From NCBI GenBank assembly GCA_032358165.1, contig JAALGY010000044.1, positions 434,001 to 498,000 on the forward strand: a stretch of 64,000 bases of DNA. Reading direction: 5' to 3'. Every line of letters begins with the position of its first letter. Within the stretch, counting starts at the first letter, position 1. The stretch is from Diplosphaera chodatii. Its lineage: Eukaryota; Chlorophyta; Trebouxiophyceae; Prasiolales; Stichococcaceae. The position numbers and the translations under genes were made by a program. The notes under the pieces were generated by a model. The model was not told the DNA's origin and ran no database searches. It saw only the letters and a list, made by a program, of their open reading frames with translations. Shown here piece after piece: positions 48,621 through 57,534 of this stretch.

Positions 48621-51600
48621 TCACTCACGAAACTGCTGATGTTTGCGTGCCTGCAAAGAGCAGGGTCGGCCAGTGAGTCATATGCAGGGTGCTTGAGGAA
48701 GTGATGGCTCTAGCCCTGCATGCAGCATACTCAACGCAACAGGCTCCATGTGACGACATGTATTACAGGATGTCAAGCTGCTGCATCGTTTTACATGCTT
48801 GCTGCAACAGACAGAACGTACCAGGGCAGCACGCACGGCGGCAGAATTGGCGGTGGCGGCAAAGCCCGAAGTGCCCAATTGTGCGCGCCGTCGTGCTGAC
48901 CTCCAGGTCCCTCCGCGGTGTGATGACCGGCCTGAGGAGCATAAAGCTCGGCGAGGCGGCAAGTGCAGACGCCAGCGCAGCAGGCATTGCCGGCAGCACA
49001 GTTCCCAGCACCGCGCCCGCAGCAGCAGCAGCAGTGGCGCCGGCAGCAATCGGTATGCAGCGGCCGCCCGCGATCATGGAGGCCCAGGCGCCAAGGCGCT
49101 TGGCCATTTCAGCAGCGGCAGCGATGGCGCGGCCCCAAGGCAACTGGCCCAGCAGGTCAATGGCACGTTCCGTGATACATGTGAATCCTGCATCGATCCT
49201 TGGGCTTAGTGAAACGCACAACTTGCTGCATGGCTGTGGGCCCATGGCCATGCTGAAACCTGACTGTGGGGAGCCTGGGCACGCCTCAGACAGCGGAGTC
49301 ACGCCCGGGACCTTGCCCAGGCGCCGCCGCAAGGGTGCGCTTGCTGCTGTTCTTGTGCGCAGAATCCCACAACAACCTTGCATGGAGTTTTTGCACCTTT
49401 CAGTGCTGCACCTCCACACCTGCATTCTGACCCACGTTCTGCCGCATCAGTCAATGGTGTCGAAAGGCATGTTAGCGGGCAGCGCAGGGTGCACGTACGA
49501 ACAACTGGTTTTCGCTCGACTGTAGGATTGCTGGCGCTCCTGCGGCGACGGCTGTCGAGGCGGGCAGCGGCTGAGGAGCTGCGTGCTGCATGCAGACGGG
49601 GCCAGGGTCATCACCAGGCAGCGGTGTAGCGGCTGCTTCGTCCTTCTGGCCGTTGCTGTCCACTAGCCTGACCTCTGATGACGAGAGGTGGGTCAGCATC
49701 CACCACTGCGGCTGGTACAACCTCAGTGTATGCCTACGCTGCAGCGTTCGATTGAAATGTGCTGGGCACATAGCCTATTGCTGGTTGGTGAGCTTCGCCT
49801 GGCGCGCATGAGTCTGCCAATCAAAGCACCGCCAAAGGCTGCGTTTTGTGCGTGCAGTCATTTCGACAGTGATGGGTACTGCACCTTCCCCCAGGCGTCC
49901 CCAGCATCCACGCCGCGTCTGGCCAGCTCCGCTGAAGCCGGCCAGAATTTACAACCGCGCCTGTCCACTGGCAGCCAGCAGGAGTCGGCAGCAGCAGAGG
50001 TCCCAGCTGGCCTTCAGGGCGGCTGTCCACTGGCAGCCGACAGGAGTCGGCGGCCGCAGGGCTGCACCTGGGGTCCCGGCTGTCCTTCAGGGTGGGTGCG
50101 ACGCAGCCCATGCCCGGAAGCTGGAGCTGACATGCTGGCAGTCCTGTTCACATCGGCCATAGATGACAACATGTGCAGCACCAGCCGAGCGTTGTGACCA
50201 TCACCATGCTGTGCTGATCTACAGAACCTGCAGTGGCAGCAATCCACCACCCATGCCGCGCACGCTGCCGCCGCCTCCGCATGAGCGGCGGCCATGGACA
50301 GCAGCAGCGACGAGGGGTTGCCGCCACCGCCCTGCCACGCCAGCCCGGGAGCGGCTCACCGCGCCCATAGCACATAAGCTGCGGCGGCGCACAACGGAGC
50401 CCCCACACCAGCAAGCCGCCTTCTGCGCCGGGTCCATGTCCCTGTCGTCGCCTAGGTCAACCCGTATGTCCCTGCCTTCGTTCTTAGCTACCTTGATATT
50501 GCTTGGTCATGAAGGCTGGTCTTTCGAGTCAGCTGCTCACACGTGCTGGGCCAGATACACCTGCCAAAATCCACGACTTACACAGAGATTCGACTAGCAT
50601 GCTGTGTTCTGATCGAGTGTTTGATTGCTGCCATTTGCATTTGAGATGATCTTTGTGGTTGATACAGAGCAATGGCTAGTCCATCCGTCCCAGCCTGGGG
50701 AAGCATGTGGAGGCTTTCGGGTGCTGCACGGCAAGCAGCTGGTCAAGCCAGACGCAGCAATGCGTCGCGCTGCAGGCATCGACTTCGATCCTGGGCCGGC
50801 GGACGTAGTGATGCACTCGGAATGGACATCATACTGGAGAACACCGCTGTTTCATGAATATGGTTTGTAGAAATCCATGATGGTCCGAGGGCTAAAGTGG
50901 TGAATATTGCTGAAAGGTCGCCTGTGCCAGATACTGCTCTCACACACCAGCCACATTCAATGCTCTTGAACGTCTCCTACTAGTCGGTCTGCTGCACTGG
51001 AGCGCATTACTACTGGCCTCAGCCGACCTGTACGAGACTGGTCTTCAGCCGCTCGTCGGAACGCCTCCGATGCTTGCAGCCTGTCGGCCATGGCGCGCTG
51101 GGCTGTTGCTGCTGTGGCGGCTGTTGAGTCCTGCGCTTCGTTTCCCAGCACCTCCGCGATGTGGCTCGCCGTCTCCGCTCGACGGCGACTTTGGCGGGGG
51201 TCTGCGGCACGCAATCGTCGGTGTGCCACAGGGCTTGCAAGCAGGTTGCTGGTGCTCTTGTGCTGTCAACATGTACAAAGATGCTATGACAGTGAAACGT
51301 TCATGCTCACCGTGAGACTGACCGAACTCGTCCATGCTCATTGCTGAAAGCACCACTGGGCGGCATCCTGGTGGTTGAGCCTGGCGCCTGGTCGATATCA
51401 TTCGTGCAAAGGGCGAAGCTCCCATGCGGCGCAGGAGATCTGCTCTGCCTTTTGCAGCAGTTGCCGTGGAAGCTGGCGCGGCGGATGCTGTGGCGGCCTC
51501 TCCCAGGCCGAGGCTGGCTGCTGGCTGCCCTGCGTCGTGTGTTGCAGTTACTGCTGCTGCCGCCCCTGCGAGCTCGGCAGCCCCCTGCCCTGCTGGCTGC

Positions 51601-53455
51601 TGTGCATCTGCCGCCAATCTGTTGCCGCTGCGCTGGTGCCGTGTTACTTGCGTAGTGTCCGCAGCGTGAGCGCCGGTAAACCTCACCCCTCTGTTCCTTC
51701 TCCCGCTGCGGCGCTGCTGCTGCTGCTGCTGCTGTGGGCGCTGCTGCTGGACTTGCCGCTCCGGTGGCACGGGCGAGGGGTCAACACCTGCCCCAGGGCG
51801 ATCGAGGCCAATCTACAGTATTTTCGCCACTCAACAGCTCAGCATGCTCCAATGTCACTCTTAGTGGCGGTGTTTCTGTCTCAGAAACATACAACGGCGG
51901 TTGGCAACCTCCTCAGACCAATTTGAATCGACAGGGGACTAGACACTGTCATCATGCACGCTTGCACGGGCGAAAGCAATGCGCACCTGCATCATGCGAG
52001 CCAGTCCAGAGCGACTCATATAGATGCGGCACATCGACCACCGCATCTAAACCTTCAGGAATCGACAGCTAAATCAAGAACAGATCAGATGTTGCGGAGG
52101 GTGCACCACGCGGCCAGGTATGGTCGGTGCTTGACTTGGCTACACGAACCTAGCAGGCACCGGGCCGGGTGCTGGCATGGGTCGTTTCTTATCCCAAAAC
52201 CCTCACTTCACTCAGTGGGAAAACTCTACCACCTAGCTCCTCAACATCAAACAAAATACCGGACCAACCTGCACCTCCAGCTGCCTGGTTTGCCTCCGGG
52301 CTCCCGGTGGGCGGCACATCCTTCAGCGCAGGACACATGCAGACATGTTTCACAGGATCAGATAGCAAGCATGGCGGTCGTTAGATAAACAGTGGCTTCT
52401 ATTCCACCTGCATCGCAGCCGGGTGCGATGATCTAAAGGCTAGTCCAACATGACCAAGGTACGTGGATTAGCAGGTGCACAGATGCACCTGCTCCAAGCG
52501 GGGGTCTGCGGTGCGTGGGAGGTATGTCAGCGTGATAGGCTGCTGGTGGTCGGCTTGCTCTTGAAGAATGCCACTGAGCGAGCGTGGCTCCAGCTCGCCT
52601 GCACGCACAATCGCAGGAGCTTATGGAGGCTCAGCTTCCGTGGCGAGTTGGCTGCAGGCCATGTGTTGCATGTGACAACCAAACAAGATGCTGTCTACCA
52701 TCCCGCCCAGCTGGCGATCGATGTGTATATGGTTGGCTGCAACAGCTGCGTCGTTACCTGATGTCGCGAGTCTGCTACCAGAGGGAGCTGGTTCTCCAGC
52801 TGCTCTTTTGGATGGCGGAGCTGATGCAGGCGACGGCTGACCACCCCCAGGTGACCGCTCTGCAAAATCATCAATATTGCGCAGCTGAGCAGGCAACCTC
52901 TTGCTCCTCAGCACAAAGCATGCATGACAGGTCAGGCCAGGCTTGCAAGCCACAGCTACACTCGGCACTCACCGCCGCGACGGCGGACTCCGCCCACCAC
53001 AGGTGATGCTGGTTGCACACCTGCATGGGTAAGCCATTTTCAGGTTAGTGAACATGGCAAACTCGTGACCACCAATCCATGTCACCTAGCCACATTCTCA
53101 TGCATTGCATGGCAAACTACATATGCTTTGTTGCGGATAAGAGGGTACCAGGCGGAGCAGGATCCAGCTGCGGCTGCTGTGGCTGCTTCTGCGGCTGCGG
53201 GGTGGCAGTACTTTTGCTGGCTGGCACCTGCCGCTGCTGGGCGTGCACCGTCACTGCCAATGCTGCTAGCTGCCGCTGGGGTGCTGCAGTCTCTGCCAAA
53301 GAACCATCATCGCGGGGCGGTGCTGACGCAATGTCAGGTGCAGCGTCGGCTGCAGCATATTCAACGCTGCTGTCTATGCCGAGGTCATCTGTGACTGACT
53401 CTTGAGCATCTGCCGGCTGATCACGTGAAAGTTCATTTTCACTGTGTGCTGCCAT
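48621..53455 (-). CDS. Orphan protein: disordered Q/A/P-rich N-half, Ala-rich hydrophobic C-terminal segment
   Basis: Not recognised. The ATG at 53455 gives MAAHSENELSRDQPADAQES and an acidic, Ser/Ala-rich segment running into a QPQKQPQQPQ tract. Phase-1 junctions then give ERSPGGGQPSPASAPPSKRA and GVDPSPVPPERQVQQQRP with a seven-glutamine run and RRSGRRNRG. The exons ELAGAAAAVTATHDAG, KGRADLLRRMGASPFARM and PRQSRRRAETASHIAEVLGN with ADRLQASEAFRRAAEDQSR follow. After a gap where no exon is certain come QWWMLTHLSSSEVRLVDSNG, GAPAILQSSENQLF and an exon with TERAIDLLGQLPWGRAIAAA. That exon runs into a long Ala-rich hydrophobic stretch ending ITPRRDLE; the last exon is ARKHQQFRE, with TGA at 48623-48621. 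The protein is mostly disordered with one helical or membrane-associating segment. The middle (about 51.0-49.8 kb) is unresolved, so this could be two genes. Confidence 0.42.
49961..50095. repeat. Imperfect tandem duplication, units of 62 and 73 bp
   Basis: Unit 1 (49961-50022) and unit 2 (50023-50095) both start CTGTCCACTGGCAGCC, continue with CAGGAGTCGGC and end with CCTTCAGGG plus a few bases. The second unit has about 11 extra bases. It lies in the unresolved middle of the orphan minus-strand gene, probably in an intron. Confidence 0.8.
50646..50870 (+). CDS. Small intronless ORF, possibly a gene nested in an intron
   Basis: A 74-residue plus-strand frame starts MIFVVDTEQWLVHPSQPGEA, continues KQLVKPDAAMRRAAG and DFDPGPADVVMHSEWTSYW, and ends PLFHEYGL with TAG. 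The mixed, non-repetitive composition looks like a real folded protein rather than GC-rich shadow, and no equally good minus-strand frame exists here. It could also be the last exon of an unrecognised plus-strand gene with upstream exons near 50.3 kb. No family is recognised. Confidence 0.35.
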   Translation: MIFVVDTEQWLVHPSQPGEACGGFRVLHGKQLVKPDAAMRRAAGIDFDPGPADVVMHSEWTSYWRTPLFHEYGL

Positions 53456-54130
53456 AGCTGTGCGTTGGTGCGAACACCCAACACAAATCACCGCGAGCCC
53501 GCTGCAGCTCGAAATGTTCGAGACGACAGCAATCAGACATCTGCTTGGGGGTGCTTTCGTGGCCATCTGTGCCATCGCCGCCCTCCAAGAGACATTGGGG
53601 ACGCAGCAACGTTGAACCGCGGGAAATTCACTTGGTGGGCCGAAAGGCGTCCGATCACAGGTGGGTGCTGATTCATCTTTGAACGGGCAGAGTGGGAGCA
53701 CAAGCGACATTCAGCTCGGCATGACATGCACCATGCATCTTCTGTGGGGAGCGTGAACAGCATCAGTGGCTGGTACGGTGAATACTGTGCAGCCAAAGGT
53801 CGATTTGCCTGCCAAAACCATGCATTCCCGGCTGTTTCACAGCCAGGCTTGTCCATTGGACAGCATGGTTGATTGTATATCTAGGTCCTCCACAGACCAC
53901 AGACATACATCATATCCGCGCTCATCAGGCAGGCCCAGCTGAGAGTGTTGAGAAGCCCAATATTGTTGTAGCGGTCATGACCCACCATAATCCGATAGAT
54001 TATAGCCTGCTGCATGTTGCGGCAGTCTGCACCGCGCTGAGCCTGCCGCTCTTGTGTTGCTGCAGTCTGCTGCGCTGACCCCGCTACGCACATGGTGCCG
54101 AGCATCGTTGCCGGTCTTGATGGTGCTGTG
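53456..54130. other. Spacer between two minus-strand orphan genes
   Basis: About 675 bases. A minus-strand open frame with a Gln/Ala-rich run (54.2-53.9 kb) continues past the stop I prefer for the next gene. It may be that gene's alternative 3' end. Otherwise promoter and UTR are expected. Confidence 0.3.
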
Positions 54131-54921
54131 CTAGCAGCTGCCTGTGGCGCATTCAATGGCTGCTGCTGCAATACCGCAGGCGTGCTCACGCCTTGCGGGG
54201 TTGCTGGCTGCAGCAGCGCCATGCTGGCAGTAGGGGCTGTGTAGCACCTCTGTGCTGTGGTGGCAAGAAGCCGAGGATGAAGGGCGTCACAACCTGACCG
54301 CCCTTCGACTGCTGCTGCTGGTACAGGTAGACCTTGTCTGCATCCGCACCCACATGTCCCAGTCACAGGACACTTTGAACATGCTGGACCATCAGCTGGG
54401 GCATCATAGCTGGGCATCGCTGCAGCACATGTTGAGGACGCAGCTAAGGCCCAGGCACATGCAACGTCAACATGAGCACCTGGGTTGTCATGCACCCAGA
54501 TGCGCACAGATGTGTGTGCGCCTAGTTTTCCTATGGCCGAAAACAATTTGTGATCAATCTGGACTGGGCAAGCGAAGCCTGCAAACAACTGCCGCAACAC
54601 CATGCTTGTAGCCGCAGTATGCATGCACGCTTGGCGACTGGGCACCTTGAGTATCGTCGACGGAGAAACATCGAGCTGCAGCTTGGTGGTGGTGAATTGC
54701 TCTCCTGCAGACAACACCCATGGCGGCCGTGATGTGGTGACGCTCCCAGGCTGCCGCTCAGCATCGATGCCATCGTGCCCGCTGTGATCCTGCTGATCTG
54801 GCTGCCACCTGACGACCAGCACATCCGGCTGCAGCACTGGACGGCTGATGCTGAAGGCCATGCGGCAGCTGATTCTGATGGACTCGCCCATCTCGCGCTT
54901 GCTGCGGCGCTTGCCGGATGG
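54131..54921 (-). CDS. Orphan protein, 5' end unresolved
   Basis: Four exons fit in phase: 54921-54646 (92 codons, phase 0 to 0), 54443-54374, 54337-54248 and a last one ending with TAG at 54133-54131. They read PSGKRRSKREMGESIRISCR, then AFSISRPVLQPDVLVVRW and FTTTKLQLDVSPSTILK; then LRPQHVLQRCPAMMPQLMVQ; then KVYLYQQQQSKGGQVVTPFI with LGFLPPQHR; then REHACGIAAAAIECATGSC. Alternating hydrophobic residues suggest a beta-rich domain after a basic, possibly nuclear-targeting start. Upstream minus-strand coding up to about 55215 (FDTIDMLFTLCGENRALWG) may be further exons. One continuous 444-codon frame also covers 55215-53881; I favour the spliced model because it recovers the LYQQQQ exon. No family is recognised. 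Confidence 0.4.
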
Positions 54922-56003
54922 CTGCAGGGCAGGTGAGTCAGTGCGGACGTCCTGAGATTCATGACAGCATTGGTGATATCTGATCCCGCTGTAGGATGTC
55001 GCGCAAGGCTGTGTGTTGTTGAGCTGCCATGCCATTACCATGCAATCTGTGGACATGATACGGTTATCAGCAGTTCCGATTGCCATACCCTCACCCCATA
55101 AGGCACGATTTTCACCACATAACGTGAACAGCATGTCAATCGTATCGAACAGACAGTATTTTGGGGCCTGCGATGATGTAAAATAGGCATTGCTGCTTCC
55201 AACCGCAGAGCCCAATATTTGGTGCGCGCTCCAGCGCTCCGAAACCGGTTTTGCAGTGATCCGCTGATCCCAGACCGTGATATGACCTGTACAACTGCCT
55301 GATCCTGCTCAGTCTTCTTCCAGAATCCCACGATCCTGCGCTCTCTTGCTGCGGGGCTTATATTTCAGCCGTGCTGGCTGTGCTGCTGCCGCAGGTCACT
55401 GCAGACCTGAAAGACATGGACTTGCCGTCGCTGCCGCAGGTCAGCACTTGCTGCACCTGCCGCGACAGCAGCATGATTGCACTTGTTGATCATGTCGCGC
55501 AGCCTGCTGCATGCAGGCCCCGTGCGGCACCAGTGTGCCCTCCTTCGCGTCCCGGTGCATGGCTGGCCGGGGACCTTGCAGATGCCCACCTTTGTGTCTG
55601 ACGGCAGCTGCTCAATATGCAGAACACGACGATGCATCCGGTGCCAACGGATGCGCCAAAGCAGCACTTCGCGCCGCAGGGCAAGGTGCACCAGGCCCTG
55701 TAGGCACGCCAGGCCATGTCGGGCTCCGCTCCATGGATGCAGGTGCTCCGATGCCCAATGTACTCCGCGTTCTGTATCCTCAGGGACAGTGTGAGAACCC
55801 ACGATGCAGCTGATGCTCGCTGTATCTGACACTCCACCAATGACTCTATCTGGCGTGATGAGGAATGGCACCTGGTAGTGAAACATTCTCACCCCAACAA
55901 TCGATTGTCCCAGATTGAAGGATGGTGCCCCGCTGCGTGGCGGGGCCCCTCACACTGCCTGGGTCGTCTGTCCGCCCTGCTGACATGTGTGCCCGCACCG
56001 CAG
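54922..56003. other. Region with unresolved 5' exons of flanking divergent genes
   Basis: Contains possible upstream exons of the minus-strand orphan gene (to about 55215). It also has plus-strand candidate exons of the zinc-module gene: a phase-0 exon TADLKDMDLPSLPQ near 55.4 kb, and an open frame with AAQYAEHDDASGANGCAKAA near 55.6 kb. None has a complete set of supported boundaries. Promoters of both genes should also lie here. Confidence 0.3.
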
Positions 56004-57490
56004 GCTGCCCGTGAGCATATCGCGCAAGCGGCGCCAAGGAACATTTTGCCGTCGAAGAAAACATGCAGGACATGCGACAAGGCACGAGCAGTACTGTTTC
56101 ACAGATTTGACATGCTGAACTCCCTCAAAGCGAAGCCTTCAGGCGTGTACTTAGGTTTGTGGACGATTATTTCCCGACGATTATCTGCTGCAGGTGTTGC
56201 CGGTTGACAAGTTCCCTCACAACAAGGGCAAATCCGACGGGCGCTTGAACCAGTGCAAGCAGTGCAAGTACTCAGCAGCAGCGGCTCGGAGCAAGGTCAT
56301 GACGCCGACGGTGGCCGAGAAGACCTGCAGCGGGTGCAGCAAGGTCCGCGACGCCAACTGCTTCTCCCGCGACCGGCGTGCCCCCAGCGGGCTGACGGTT
56401 CATTGCAAAGACTGCGCGAAGGTGATGCCCGCCAGGCTGCCTCTCTGCCCTGACCGCTGTCGTTTGACAATGTGTAATAGTGGACACCACCTTTCTATGT
56501 CCGGCGGCTGAAGTCCGACACCTTCCCAGGTGCGGCAGCCATTGTGCCGCTTGGGCCTGAAGGCAGCATGCGACTGCTCCCTGTGCAGGTCGATAAGGCA
56601 GCGATATCCCCAGTTTTGACGCCGACGGTGGCGGAGAAGACCTGCAGCAGGTGCAGCAAGGTCCGCGACGCCAAATGCTTCTCCCGCAACCGGCGTGCCG
56701 CCAGCGGGCTGCAGGATCATTGCAAAGACTGCGTGAAGGCTGCAAAGGTGATGCGCGCCAGGCTGCCGCTCTGCCCTGACCGTATGTGTAACACTGGACA
56801 CCACCTTTCTATGTCTGCCGGCTGAAGTCCGACACCTTCCCAGGTGCGGCAGCCATTGCACCGCTTGGGCCTGAAGGCAGCATGCGACTGCTCCCTGTGC
56901 AGGCGGCACACCCAGTGGTGAAGCGGCGTCAGCTGATTCGCCCGACCGTGGCGAAGAAGCTCTGCAGCGGGTGCCACACGACAAAGGCTGCAAGCGAGTT
57001 TTTTGCATGCAAGGCGACCCACGATGGCCTGACGTGCTGGTGCCATGCCTGCACGAAGACCGCTGGCCATGCGCGGGTGCGCTGCCCATACCTTGTGCAG
57101 CTCCTGAATGCTTAGGGCGCAGCATGATCAACTGGTGCAATACAAATGGCAGGTGCTTTTTATCATTACCGGTGACGTCTGCCATGCACGAATCATTTGT
57201 CAGGATCTGTTGCAGGCGTTGCAGCCCATTGACCTGAACGTCGGCGGGAGAACTGCGCCCGTGGTGGCGCTGCTGCCTGCCCAAGTGCCTATCCATGGTG
57301 TGGTTTCGTTGCATTCGTTGCCACCCCTATTGCAAGATGGCTGCTGTCTCCGTCGCGTTGAGGAGACACGTCCCCAACTCATTCAGCGGATGATCTGTGC
57401 TGCTGCAGGTACGCTGATGGCCCAGTGTCAGCAGCAGCAGCAGCAGCTCAGCCAGCCACAGCCGCAGGTTTCAACACAGCAGCAGCGATT

Positions 57491-57534
<44 letters not shown>

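Noticed and set aside
53881..55215. Single 444-codon minus-strand ORF as one exon
   Set aside because: The second half changes to low-complexity shadow composition, while splicing at 54646/54443/54374/54337 recovers better exons including LYQQQQSKGGQVV; only part of the frame is retained.
56272..57314. Long minus-strand frames opposite the zinc-module exons (also 58294-59053)
   Set aside because: They are mirror images of the duplicated plus-strand exons and repeat because the DNA repeats; the plus strand shows conserved C-x2-C spacing and splice sites.
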